A DNA stretch of 64,000 bases, from NCBI GenBank assembly GCA_037045225.1, contig JBAOHZ010000009.1, forward strand, positions 2,294,001 to 2,358,000, in the 5' to 3' direction. Every line of letters begins with the position of its first letter. Position 1 is the first letter of the stretch. This document shows, piece by piece, positions 50,900 to 59,824 of the stretch. The notes under the pieces were generated by a model. The model was given only the letters and a program-made list of their open reading frames with translations. It did not search any database and was not told where the DNA came from. The position numbers were made by a program, and so were the translations under genes. This stretch comes from Nitrospira sp. (lineage in GTDB: Bacteria > Nitrospirota > Nitrospiria > Nitrospirales > Nitrospiraceae).

Positions 50900-52201
50900 A
50901 TGAGTGAGATTGCCATCAAAGCAGATCGCCTCTCGAAGCACTATCGGTTGGGTGCCGCAACGGCGCAACACAATACCCTTCGCGATCACCTGATGCATCG
51001 TCTCCGAGGCCTGACGCGGCGGAGGGGTGGCGAACCCGAGTCGGAATCCTCATTCTGGGCCTTGAAGGACATTTCGTTCGAGGTCAAACGAGGCGAAGTG
51101 TTGGGTATTGTCGGGCACAACGGTGCCGGGAAGAGCACCTTGCTCAAAATCCTTTCCAGGATCACCCAACCGACGACGGGGACCGCGGATATTTATGGGC
51201 GCGTCAGTTCACTGCTTGAAGTAGGAACGGGGTTCCATTCCGAACTGAGCGGTCGGGAGAATATCTTTCTCAATGCGGCCATGTTGGGTATGCGACGAGA
51301 AGAAGTGCGGCGAAAGTTCGATGAGATTGTCGCCTTCTCGGGAGTGGAAGCGTTCATCGACACGCCGGTCAAGCGGTATTCGAGCGGAATGTACGTGCGG
51401 TTGGCCTTTGCCGTCGCCGCGCATCTGGAACCTGAAATTTTGATCGTGGATGAGGTGTTGGCCGTCGGCGACGCCAGTTTCCAGCAGAAGTGCCTAGGGA
51501 AAATGGAAGAAGTCAGCCGAAGCGGCCGGACGGTGTTGATCGTCAGCCACAACATGACCGTGATTGAAGGATTGTGTGAACGCGCGATTCTTCTCGAAAA
51601 GGGACGAGTCGCGAAGATCGGCAAGACGCACGAGGTCGTGGAAGGATATGCCGATGCGATCCGAGGTCTGGCTGGGACGGCGATTGAGGCGCGCCATGAT
51701 CGGGAGGGGCTGGGCGAGATCCTGCTCACCAGGATTGAGGTGTTGGATGGCGACAAGCATCCTGTCGCGGCGGCCATTACCGGTCGCGATGCGGTGATTC
51801 GCATGTATTACCGTTGCGCGCAAGGGAAAGAGTTTTCGAATTGCCGCGTCAGCATTTCGGTGAATGGGCGGAAGGCGCAGGACCTCTTTGTCCTGTCGAC
51901 CGACATCGTCGATCCGAAGCCCTTGACCTTGCGCGGCGAGGGCTATGTTGATTTCGTGGTGCCGGAATTGCCGCTCACTGGCGGGGCGTATTTCTTCCAA
52001 TCCTATATCGAGTCCAACGGGCATGCGCAGGATTGGATTAGGAACGTCGCGCCATTGTCTGTGCTCGATGCCGACTACTATGGCACCGGCAAGTTGTGCC
52101 CGCCCGGCTGGGAAGCCAACGGGGTGTTGGTTCGGTATCGCTGGGAGGCCGGCGAGGGACTCCCGGCTGACACCTTGCCGACCCGCGCCCGCGCGAGTTG
52201 A
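50900..52201 (+). CDS. ABC transporter ATPase for polysaccharide export (Wzt-like)
   Basis: 433 residues. Walker A GHNGAGKST, signature YSSGMYVRLAFA, Walker B LIVDEVLAVGD and H-loop IVSHNM make up the first ~250 residues. The C-terminal ~180-residue beta-sandwich (after FSNCRVSISVNG) is a Wzt-type domain that recognises the modified end of the polysaccharide. The pair exports an undecaprenyl-linked O-antigen-like chain; the glycosyltransferases are not in this window. Confidence 0.9.
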   Translation: MSEIAIKADRLSKHYRLGAATAQHNTLRDHLMHRLRGLTRRRGGEPESESSFWALKDISFEVKRGEVLGIVGHNGAGKSTLLKILSRITQPTTGTADIYGRVSSLLEVGTGFHSELSGRENIFLNAAMLGMRREEVRRKFDEIVAFSGVEAFIDTPVKRYSSGMYVRLAFAVAAHLEPEILIVDEVLAVGDASFQQKCLGKMEEVSRSGRTVLIVSHNMTVIEGLCERAILLEKGRVAKIGKTHEVVEGYADAIRGLAGTAIEARHDREGLGEILLTRIEVLDGDKHPVAAAITGRDAVIRMYYRCAQGKEFSNCRVSISVNGRKAQDLFVLSTDIVDPKPLTLRGEGYVDFVVPELPLTGGAYFFQSYIESNGHAQDWIRNVAPLSVLDADYYGTGKLCPPGWEANGVLVRYRWEAGEGLPADTLPTRARAS

Positions 52202-52353
52202 TTGCCTCACGTTCTCGGTGTACTCACCCGGTTCGGTTCATCCCCATCCGCTTCCATTCCCTGTCGATAAATCAGTAATCGCTCCGCAACGGGATCAGAG
52301 TGCGTTACGATTTGCCACATCACTGCCGGGTGGCAATCGACTGAGGCGTACGC

Positions 52354-52557
52354 ATGAATTCCGGGTTAGAGGACGGGCAGCAGGCACAACTAGAGCTGGC
52401 CGGATTGAGGCGCACGCTGAAATGGACGAATATCCAACGGGAACAATTGTTGGACCGGCTCGATCTCCTGCGCCTCGATAATCAACGCCTCCAGGAGCGT
52501 GTGGATGAGCTGGAGCGTCAGTTGGCAGAGGCCAAGCAGCAACAAGCCCTGTTCTAG
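52354..52557 (+). CDS. Short coiled-coil protein (67 aa)
   Basis: Nearly all of the protein is a Leu-heptad coiled coil (RREQ-type: LDRLDLLRLDNQRLQERVDEL). No catalytic or membrane segment. It may be a small scaffold or a ZapB-like cell-division helper, but this is only suggested by shape. ATG 52354 has no strong Shine-Dalgarno. Confidence 0.5.
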   Translation: MNSGLEDGQQAQLELAGLRRTLKWTNIQREQLLDRLDLLRLDNQRLQERVDELERQLAEAKQQQALF

Positions 52558-52688
52558 CGCCGACAGGAAGCCGTCTCTCTTCCGACCCACCCTCCACTTC
52601 GATCTCTCCTCAACATTCCCGACGTGATAAGGTAACCGGAGCGTGGACGTCGGGTGGCGCTACCCCAGAGAAAGGTCGTTGTGAATTC

Positions 52689-53471
52689 ATGACCCATTCA
52701 ATGAAGACGGTGGAGGACCTCCGCTGGTTTCTGTCGCACACGCACGGGTTTCGTGGCGGACATGTCACGGATGTACAGCTGTCCAAGCGCCGACTCTTTG
52801 ACGAGGAATCAGGGCGTGAAGTCAGGGCCGGTACCGTGGCGACAGTTGTCGTGCGGTATCACGTCGAGGGTGTTTTGCGGGTGGCCAAGCTGACGATGTA
52901 TGGGGTCTCTGATCTGTCGATCTTTGAGCAGGAAGGGCGCGACTGTTCCCTCCTCGACGAGATCCATGTGGAGTCGAGCGAGGGGAAATTGCGGTTCTGG
53001 TTCGATCCTGACGGAAACCTCTTTGTGGTGTGCGAAGAGGCGACGTTGGAGGAAGTTTCGTTACCGGCTAGCGATGCGGACATGGCTAGCCCGGTTGCGC
53101 AGTGGACGTTTCAGGCCGACGCCGGGGAGCCTCCCACGGTCGGCTGGCTGCTCGCTCAGTTGGATCAAGCGGGGGCCCCTTGTAGCTGGAAAGCGGCATC
53201 CCGTCGGGTCGCCGGTCAGCGGGCGATGTGTTGGGAGGGGGAACTCATTGCGGCAACCGAGACGAATGCTGGGCCTGCCGCCGCGCTTCGTGTGGAAACC
53301 TATGGTCCGATCGATGGGGCCGGATTTGGAATCAGCCTGCAGGTTCATGAGGCTGCCGGTCGATCGAGCGGTCGGCTGTTGAGCCTGGTGAGCGATCGCA
53401 TCATGCAGCACTACCCTGGAACGTGCCTGGTAGAGCAGACGATTTTCTCGAATGAGGATTGGGTGAAGTAA
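52689..53471 (+). CDS. Hypothetical protein (260 aa)
   Basis: Not recognised. The N-terminal half is beta-rich and contains a run suggesting a sandwich (HVTDVQLSKRRLFDEES; VATVVVRYHVEGVLRVAKLTMYGV; EGKLRFWFDPDGNLFVVCEEA). The second half is mixed. No signal peptide or membrane segment. GC-rich, coding-like codon use supports a gene. It is convergent with a methyltransferase. Confidence 0.55.
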   Translation: MTHSMKTVEDLRWFLSHTHGFRGGHVTDVQLSKRRLFDEESGREVRAGTVATVVVRYHVEGVLRVAKLTMYGVSDLSIFEQEGRDCSLLDEIHVESSEGKLRFWFDPDGNLFVVCEEATLEEVSLPASDADMASPVAQWTFQADAGEPPTVGWLLAQLDQAGAPCSWKAASRRVAGQRAMCWEGELIAATETNAGPAAALRVETYGPIDGAGFGISLQVHEAAGRSSGRLLSLVSDRIMQHYPGTCLVEQTIFSNEDWVK

Positions 53472-53531
53472 AATATACTCGGGCGAACCGTTCGGGGCCG
53501 TGAGTGAGAGGACGCCTCGGGGTCAGATGGA

Positions 53532-54230
53532 TTAGCTGTGGTATCCGTGCCTTCCGTTCCCATTGCCGTTGCTCTTGGCGTGTCCATTCCCATTCACGCT
53601 GCCGTTTTGGGCCCCCTTCTGGTTGACACATTCCACTAAGTGCCAGAACTTCATCGGGTTGACCTTTTCTTTGCGGGCGACCTGGAGATTGGTGCCTTCA
53701 AGAACGGTATTCAGCGAGAGATCGGTACGGAAGCCGATATGTTTGCAGAGGGGAGAAATAACTTTTTCGACGGCTGCGATCAGCTTGTTGCCGTTGCTGA
53801 AATGGTTCAGCATGATGATGCGCCCGCCTGGTTTGCAGACGCGAATCATTTCATTGACCACTTTGCGATAATCCGGGACGGCCGTGACGACATAGGCGGC
53901 CATCACCGTATCAAAACTGTCATCGGCAAAATCCATTTTTCCTGCGTCCATCAGCATCAGCCGCACATGATCCAGATGATAGTGCGACTGGCGTTGCCGG
54001 GCCTTCGCCAGCATGCCTGAGGAGAGATCGATGCCGATGATTTCGCAATTCTTCGGGTAGTACTCCAGGGCGATTCCGGTTCCCACGCCGACTTCCAAAA
54101 TTTTTTCTTCGGGTCGGATCCTGAGATTGCGCACGCACGCTTCACGCGACTCGTGAAAGATTTTTCCGAAAATATGATCGTAGACGCCGGAATAACTGGT
54201 GTACACTCGCTCGACTTTGGCGATATCCAT
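53532..54230 (-). CDS. SAM-dependent methyltransferase, phosphatidylethanolamine N-methyltransferase-like
   Basis: 232 residues. YTSYSGVYDHIFGKIFHESRE opens the protein in the manner of PmtA-type enzymes. ILEVGVGTGIALEYYP is the SAM motif I, and IGIDLSSGMLAKA and DSFDTVMAAYVVTAVPD follow. This family methylates phosphatidylethanolamine to choline lipids. The last ~25 residues are an unusual Asn/Gly/His tract (NGSVNGNGHAKSNGNGNG) that is low complexity and absent from relatives I know. ATG 54230 has a ggagg-like site upstream. Confidence 0.82.
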   Translation of the reverse strand: MDIAKVERVYTSYSGVYDHIFGKIFHESREACVRNLRIRPEEKILEVGVGTGIALEYYPKNCEIIGIDLSSGMLAKARQRQSHYHLDHVRLMLMDAGKMDFADDSFDTVMAAYVVTAVPDYRKVVNEMIRVCKPGGRIIMLNHFSNGNKLIAAVEKVISPLCKHIGFRTDLSLNTVLEGTNLQVARKEKVNPMKFWHLVECVNQKGAQNGSVNGNGHAKSNGNGNGRHGYHS

Positions 54231-54483
54231 CGTCCCTCCGAAAAATCACGCCTCTCCACCTGTACACCCTGCGTGCAGCAGTGACGGTGATGAGATGTGT
54301 GGCGTGGAAAAATCTATGAAGGCGGGACTGCAATCCGGATGACTCGTCCTCACCCGCCGGACAAGAACGGGCTTAATGTAGCCAAAGCACTCATAGGGAG
54401 TCAACAGGTTCCTCTGGTTTTTGAGTGCTCCTGCGTGAGGGCCGGACTTGATTCTCCGTGAAACCCTGTGGGAAGTTTCCGTC

Positions 54484-55104
54484 ATGATTTTGGCCGGGGC
54501 GTTTGCCATCGTGTTGTGTATCGGATTGATCGTCGGCGACTGGATGTACTTTACGCGTCTCTCGTCCGATGCCAGCCGCTATGGCTATGGGATCGGACAG
54601 GTACAGGACCAGTTTGCTGCGGTGACTGCCCGCCAACTGCTGCGCACGTTCGATCACAACGGTTTTCTGAGTCTGCCCCACGGTGTGGCGCGGGTCTTTC
54701 CGGAGGCAAGCCGGATGGTCATCAGGCCGACTCATCGCCTGTTCTCGATGCGGTTTCGCACGGCCTGGCCGTTGAAAGGGTCCATCGTGTGGGCGTCGGA
54801 GGGTGAGGGGATCAGGATGGTGTGCACGAAGCGGGCGCCCTGGTCCTCTTCGATTCTCACGTTTCTGTGGTTCAGCCTCGTAGGGTTCGGAACGCTTGGA
54901 TTTCTGATTACCTATGTGCGTGAAGGAGGGCTCGAATCACTGGGAAGTGTGTTGTTGGGTGTTGGCGTCACTGGTGTTGGCATGATCGTGGTGGCGTTCG
55001 GCCTGTTGACGATTACGGTGGCCTATCGTATCGAAAACACGAGGCTGATGCAGGTGTATGCGGAGCTTCGGGAGGTGGTGTTGAAAAGTGACGGAGCCGC
55101 CTAG
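54484..55104 (+). CDS. Membrane protein of unknown function
   Basis: 206 residues. An N-terminal membrane helix (ILAGAFAIVLCIGLIVGDWMYF), an extracytoplasmic middle (SLPHGVARVFPEASRM), then two further hydrophobic segments (ILTFLWFSLVGFGTLGFLITYV and VLLGVGVTGVGMIVVAFGLLTI). ATG 54484 is preferred because gggaag lies eight bases before it. No family recognised. Overlaps the convergent gene by four bases. Confidence 0.6.
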   Translation: MILAGAFAIVLCIGLIVGDWMYFTRLSSDASRYGYGIGQVQDQFAAVTARQLLRTFDHNGFLSLPHGVARVFPEASRMVIRPTHRLFSMRFRTAWPLKGSIVWASEGEGIRMVCTKRAPWSSSILTFLWFSLVGFGTLGFLITYVREGGLESLGSVLLGVGVTGVGMIVVAFGLLTITVAYRIENTRLMQVYAELREVVLKSDGAA

Positions 55105-55457
55105 CTGGCCGGTCTGTAGAGGTCGAGCAGGTGTTCAAATTCCGGCGGCAGGGCCAGTGCCGCTCCTGATCGTGCGAGGCCGGCGATGATCCCGCGATGT
55201 TTTGACCGCAGACCGGATTCGATGAATGCCTGCCGGAAGTGCGTCCATCGCAGCGATGGGTCCGTGGATAACTGTTGGAGCTCCTCCGGAGAGAGGGCTT
55301 TTAGTCTCGTGGTCAGGGCTCCCAGGGCTTTCTCGACTGTGTCGTAGGGAGCGGCCAGTTTGAGCGTGCTATAGAATAGGTGGAGATGCTCCCGGAATTC
55401 GTCCCGGAGCGATTCCACCGGGCCGGTTCCCTGCCGGTGATCCTTCTGTGCGCCCAT
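55101..55457 (-). CDS. Hypothetical protein (118 aa)
   Basis: Soluble and helical, for example LRDEFREHLHLFYSTLKLAAP, then VEKALGALTTRLKALSPEELQQL. ATG 55457 (MGAQKDHRQ) follows aggagta on its strand; a longer frame to 55541 adds an unlikely basic leader. No family recognised. Confidence 0.55.
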   Translation of the reverse strand: MGAQKDHRQGTGPVESLRDEFREHLHLFYSTLKLAAPYDTVEKALGALTTRLKALSPEELQQLSTDPSLRWTHFRQAFIESGLRSKHRGIIAGLARSGAALALPPEFEHLLDLYRPAS

Positions 55458-55569
55458 ATCGGTACTCCTGTGGGATGCCCTGTTGCAGGCAAGCTTACGG
55501 GAGGAACGACACGCGGCGCAACGCGTTTTCGTGCGAACCATTCATTTTTCTTATTTCATGGAGGCTGTC

Positions 55570-56061
55570 ATGCGTTATCGATCCTTGGTTGTGCTTCTCG
55601 CTGTACTCGCGACCGGATTGACCGGTTGTTCTTCCCATCACCACGGAAGTTATGGGCATGGGAAGGGGGACTATTATTGGAGCAAGGCGTCTCAGGATGT
55701 GACCGGTTTGGTTGAGAAACATGTGAAAAACCCCGAAACTGCAAAACAGGTCAATGTGGTGATGGGGGAGATGATCACCGAGATCAAGTCGGCACGAGAG
55801 CAGCACCGCCAATCCCATCGCGCGCTCTACGAGCTGAATGCCAATTACACGGCCACGCCCGAGGAGTTTACGAAGATTCTCGACGACCTGAACAACAACC
55901 GGATGCGTTCCTCCGCACGGATGCTCAGTCTGCGCTTCAAGATGAAGGGATTGCTGACAGCCGAAGAATGGACGGGATTGTCCGATGAATTGAAGCGGTA
56001 TGGCAGCCGTTACTACGGCAAGGGTGCGGACGGTGCGGCCCCTGCTGCCGCTCAACCGTAG
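55570..56061 (+). CDS. Periplasmic lipoprotein, Spy/CpxP-like layout
   Basis: 163 residues. The signal ends in LATGLTGC (lipobox), followed by a His/Gly/Tyr-rich stretch (HHHGSYGHGKGDYYW) that may bind metal. Helices follow, with LYELNANYTATPEEFTKILDDL, then an LTAEEW that resembles the LTxxQ repeats of Spy/CpxP. These proteins are periplasmic chaperones or stress sensors. ATG 55570 has a strong ggagg upstream. Confidence 0.65.
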   Translation: MRYRSLVVLLAVLATGLTGCSSHHHGSYGHGKGDYYWSKASQDVTGLVEKHVKNPETAKQVNVVMGEMITEIKSAREQHRQSHRALYELNANYTATPEEFTKILDDLNNNRMRSSARMLSLRFKMKGLLTAEEWTGLSDELKRYGSRYYGKGADGAAPAAAQP

Positions 56062-56077
56062 CCGGCAGGGTTGTCGA

Positions 56078-56686
56078 CTACAGAAGCTTGTCCAAGCCGG
56101 GGCGATGGTTGAGGAACAGCAGTTGGGCTGCGGCGCCTGCCAGATCCAGCCCGCTCACCGCCACGTGATCGATGTGCACCTGGCGAATGATCGCCAGGTC
56201 GAGATGCAGGTAGTGGGCGAGAATCGCCCGAATGACATCCCCGTGGGACACGATGACGACGGGGGTGTCGTGGGCTGGGGCGAGAGCCTGTTCCACTGCC
56301 GCCACCGCGCGCTGTTGGACCTCGCGCAGCGTTTCTCCGCCGGAAGGCCGGGCTCGATCCGGGTGGGTGTACCACTCCCGCTTGGCCGGGTCGTCGGCGA
56401 ATTCATGCCAGTAACGATTGAGCCACATTCCCACGCCGATCTCGCTCAGCCCGGAAGCAAGATGCAGCGGGACCGCATGCGGACCACGTAGAATCTCGGC
56501 GGTCTGCGCGGCCCGCAGAACGGGGCTGGTGTAGATGGCTGCGATCGGGGTGCGAGAAAGGATGGCGGCGCAGGTGCGGGCCTGTTCTTCGCCGGTCGGG
56601 TTGAGGGGAATCGGCTGATCACCCATCACCCGGCCGGATCGATTCCACTCCGTTTCTCCATGTCTGATGAGCAGAATGATCGGCAT
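56078..56686 (-). CDS. Histidine phosphatase family protein (phosphoglycerate mutase-like)
   Basis: 202 residues. LLIRHGETEWNRSGRVMGD carries the catalytic RHG, followed by PLNPTGEEQA, SPVLRAAQTAEI, RPSGGETLREVQ and a second His in VIVSHGDVIRAI. The sequence fits a GpmB/CobC-like phosphatase rather than a true mutase. The substrate is unknown. Confidence 0.85.
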   Translation of the reverse strand: MPIILLIRHGETEWNRSGRVMGDQPIPLNPTGEEQARTCAAILSRTPIAAIYTSPVLRAAQTAEILRGPHAVPLHLASGLSEIGVGMWLNRYWHEFADDPAKREWYTHPDRARPSGGETLREVQQRAVAAVEQALAPAHDTPVVIVSHGDVIRAILAHYLHLDLAIIRQVHIDHVAVSGLDLAGAAAQLLFLNHRPGLDKLL

Positions 56687-56704
56687 TGGTCGTCCTCGCC
56701 GACC

Positions 56705-57754
56705 CTATGACGCGGGTGCGGCTTGCGCGTGGTTGGTCAAGGGGATCGGGGTCCACTGTGCTCCGCCATTGGTCGACCGATACAACCCGCTGCCATTGGT
56801 GCCCAGATAGAGCAGCTCTGGATCACTTGGGCTGAGGCTGATCGTGCGCACGTTCATAGTGGTCAGTCCCTGGTTGTGGGGCTGCCAGGTTTTTCCGCCA
56901 TCAACGGTCTTGAGAATGCCCTCCGGCCCGCCGATGTAGAAAATGTTGGGATCCGTCGGGTGTAGGGCCAAGGTACTGATGAATTGATTGGCCAAGTGCT
57001 GTCCGATTTGCTCCCAGTAGTCCCCTCGATTGCCGGATCGAAACAGCCCCTTGGTCGTGGCGGCGTAGACGATGTCGGAATTTCGCGGATCGACGGCCAA
57101 CATATTCACTCCGAGCGCCATGGCGGCGTTCAGCACCTCGTCAGGTATGAGTCCGCCGTTTTTCTTGTGCCAGGTGGTGCCGCCGTCGTCACTGCGATAG
57201 GTTCCACCCGTCGTCCCGGCGTACAACACGCGCGGGTGCTGATGATCCAGAGTGATGCAGGTGACGATATGCACTTCCTTCATCCCTGCCATCCGCTCTT
57301 CCCATTCACGCCCCCCGTTTTTGCTGATGAAGGCGCCCACCGTCGTGGCCAGGTAAATGAGTTCGGTATTGTCGGGATGGAAGATGATTTCGTTGACGAA
57401 GGACACATGCTCTTTGAGCCCGACATTATGCGGCAGCCAATGCTGGCCGCCGTCGGGGCTTTTATAGATCGCATCGCCCATCGTGCCCGCATAGACCGTG
57501 GCAGGGAGTTTCGGGTCGATCGCCAGGGTCGTCACGCGGCGGGCCGTGAAAGGCTCAAACTGTTCCCAGGTCGCGCCGCCGTCGCGGGTCTTGTGCACGG
57601 CCTCGTTTGTCGCGACATAGACGATGTTGGGGTTCGACGGATGGAGCGCGATCGAGACGACCGCCGCTTCACGCGACCCGCAGGCGAGGAGGAGTAAGCC
57701 GACCAGGCAGACGGATCTGCGGAGCAGGGTGGCCATTCGAGGTCGTCGTATCAT
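56705..57754 (-). CDS. Secreted YCF48/sortilin-like beta-propeller lipoprotein
   Basis: About 350 residues. The signal VCLVGLLLLAC gives a lipobox Cys. The rest is a set of repeated ~45-residue blades, each with a turn such as HPSNPNIVYVAT or DPRNSDIVYAAT and an Asp-box-like DGGATWEQF, DGGQHWLP, DGGTTWHK, DGGKTWQP or NGGAQWTP. Five or more blades make a partial or complete propeller. Such proteins often act in envelope assembly. The start is ambiguous among ATG codons at 57778, 57754 and 57736. Confidence 0.75.
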   Translation of the reverse strand: MIRRPRMATLLRRSVCLVGLLLLACGSREAAVVSIALHPSNPNIVYVATNEAVHKTRDGGATWEQFEPFTARRVTTLAIDPKLPATVYAGTMGDAIYKSPDGGQHWLPHNVGLKEHVSFVNEIIFHPDNTELIYLATTVGAFISKNGGREWEERMAGMKEVHIVTCITLDHQHPRVLYAGTTGGTYRSDDGGTTWHKKNGGLIPDEVLNAAMALGVNMLAVDPRNSDIVYAATTKGLFRSGNRGDYWEQIGQHLANQFISTLALHPTDPNIFYIGGPEGILKTVDGGKTWQPHNQGLTTMNVRTISLSPSDPELLYLGTNGSGLYRSTNGGAQWTPIPLTNHAQAAPAS

Positions 57755-57818
57755 CACAATGGCCGCAGACCTAACCATAGCGTGGTGACTGAGTCAAGGT
57801 ACGGCATCAGGCAAGTGG

Positions 57819-58955
57819 CTACAGTCGAGGGGTGAAGCGTTTCGTGTAGCCCGTCAGTTCGACATAGCCGCGTCCTGTGACGTCCTTGCCATGGACCTGT
57901 CCCGTGGCAGACACGGCTCCTTCCCAATAGATGATGCGAGTGCTATGCGCCGTGTCCAACTCCTGGTCGGCGAGCAGCGAGGTGACGTCCAGGTTGAGGC
58001 TTAGGGAGGGGGCTGTGATTCGCCAATGTTGCGGATACTGCGCCTTCGATCGCGGACTTGTCCACGAGTCGAGCGGCTGAATCGTGACGTCCTGGGCTGT
58101 GAGTGGCTGGGTTCGTCCATCGGCGAAGACTAAGGTGCCGCTGGAGACAGGGTCCGCCGATCCATCGCTCCTTCGCAGGGAATACCACATCAGCTCAGTC
58201 GAGTCGCTCAACTGCAGGCTGAACCAGTCCCACCCCACCACGTCCCGTCCCAGGTCGGCTGAGCCGAATTCGTGATCCATCCAGCTGAGGCCGGAGACGG
58301 AAAAGGTATCCGCGCCGATCCGAATCTCCCCCTCAGTGGTCAGGCGTGTGAGCGAATAATAGTGGGAAGCCTGCTCAGGCCCGGCGCCTTTGCGGCTGAT
58401 GCCGTCCTGGCCGTGGATGACCGGCGGTTTGCGAGGAGTCACCTCAAGCTGGATCGCAAAATCATTGGTGGCGGCCTGCAGTCGCTGGCGGTCCGGCTGG
58501 CGCGTATCCGTTGAGGCCGACCAACGGTCGATCCAGACCCGCAGTTGATCGGCTTCTGCGCCGGCCTTTCCGAGACCTGCGCGGCTGAGTTTGTCGGCGT
58601 AGAGAAATCGCTTGCCCTCAAGGTCGGTCAGGGCGAAATGCGCGAGATAGAGTTGTTGAATCGACCACTGTGAGGGCAGCGTCCGGACTTGTTCCGGGGG
58701 CATGCCTCGTCTGAAAAAGGTGAGCTCAAATCCGAACTGCCGGCCGCCGGCGGCCGTGAGATGGCCGGTGTAATACCACCATTCAGTGCGAAACCGTTCG
58801 TGAGCGCCATGGTCTTTCGGGAATTGATACCGGTAGCCGGTCGTGGCGGTGTCAAAGGAAGGTGGCTTGTCTGCCGCCAGGGAATGTGCGGCCAGGGACA
58901 GGAATCCCACCATGATCAGCGAGGCGATGATGGTAGAAAGCCTCGATGTGATCAC
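57819..58955 (-). CDS. Secreted lipocalin-like protein (CrtC/AttH type)
   Basis: 378 residues with a signal peptide (IIASLIMVGFLSLAAHSLAA). The N-terminal half holds EWWYYTGHLTAAGGRQFGFELTFFRRG, typical of the AttH/CrtC lipocalin fold. The second half has GLSWMDHEFGSADLGRDVVGWDWFSLQL. CrtC enzymes hydrate carotenoids, but most relatives are uncharacterised; no carotenoid genes are nearby. The start at ATG 58955 gives the complete signal peptide. Confidence 0.8.
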   Translation of the reverse strand: MITSRLSTIIASLIMVGFLSLAAHSLAADKPPSFDTATTGYRYQFPKDHGAHERFRTEWWYYTGHLTAAGGRQFGFELTFFRRGMPPEQVRTLPSQWSIQQLYLAHFALTDLEGKRFLYADKLSRAGLGKAGAEADQLRVWIDRWSASTDTRQPDRQRLQAATNDFAIQLEVTPRKPPVIHGQDGISRKGAGPEQASHYYSLTRLTTEGEIRIGADTFSVSGLSWMDHEFGSADLGRDVVGWDWFSLQLSDSTELMWYSLRRSDGSADPVSSGTLVFADGRTQPLTAQDVTIQPLDSWTSPRSKAQYPQHWRITAPSLSLNLDVTSLLADQELDTAHSTRIIYWEGAVSATGQVHGKDVTGRGYVELTGYTKRFTPRL

Positions 58956-59134
58956 GTCAGGCCCGTCGTCGGTTGCCTATGCCCGGTGATCATCGCCGAC
59001 CATGAACGCGGCACACCATTTAGAAGAATAGGCGCCAGAACGCCAGTATTCATGAGGGTTTTGTGACGGTGATTTCCGTGGCCGCGTTGTGTGGCGGCGT
59101 TGACAATTTTGCAAAGCATCAGCTATCGTGAGCC

Positions 59135-59824
59135 ATGTTTCTTGAGCCGGAACGCGACCAGTCCAGTCGAGAGTTATCGGGAAAGGCGCAGCCGTTTCCG
59201 GTACCGGAGCGCATTCCGTTGTTTCCCCTTCCCAACGTGGTGTTCTTTCCCAAGACCTATCTGCCTCTCCATGTGTTCGAGCCACGTTACCGTCAGATGG
59301 TAGCGGATGCGACCGCAGGAGGGCAATGCATCGGGATGGCGTTGCTCAAGGAAGGATGGGAAGACCAATACGACGGAAATCCTCCAATCTTTTCGATCGG
59401 GTGCGTCGGGCGATTGGCCAGCGTGCAGGGTTTAGCGGATGGCCGGTCGAACATCCTTCTTCAAGGCCTTGAGCGTTACGAAATTCAAGAAGAGTTTTAC
59501 GAGAAGAGTTACCGCGAAGCCCGGGTCTCGCTGAAGCCGCGGGAGGGCGCGGTCTCGATGGAGCCGGCGTTGCGCCGCTATCTGACGGAGGTGCTCGACG
59601 AATATCTCAAGGCGGATGAGGACGCCTCGCCGTTGCACAGTTTGGTCCAGCCCGATGTGAGCGACGAAGTGTTCGTGAATTCCCTCTCGACGTATCTCGA
59701 TTGTACTCCGCTGGAGAAGCAGTTTCTGCTGGAAGCGGACCATGTGCCGCAGCAGGCCCGCCGTCTCAGCGATCTCATCCAGTTCAAACTTGCGGAACGG
59801 CGCGGTGCCGGAGGGTGGGGCTGA
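59135..59824 (+). CDS. Lon substrate-binding-domain protein
   Basis: 229 residues consisting of the Lon N-terminal (LAN) domain alone. FPLPNVVFFPKTYLPLHVFEPRYRQM, SIGCVGRLASV, LLQGLERYEI and the helical C-terminus are diagnostic. It has neither the AAA nor protease domain, so it probably acts as a stand-alone adaptor. The stop overlaps the ABC ATPase start (TGATG). Confidence 0.88.
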   Translation: MFLEPERDQSSRELSGKAQPFPVPERIPLFPLPNVVFFPKTYLPLHVFEPRYRQMVADATAGGQCIGMALLKEGWEDQYDGNPPIFSIGCVGRLASVQGLADGRSNILLQGLERYEIQEEFYEKSYREARVSLKPREGAVSMEPALRRYLTEVLDEYLKADEDASPLHSLVQPDVSDEVFVNSLSTYLDCTPLEKQFLLEADHVPQQARRLSDLIQFKLAERRGAGGWG

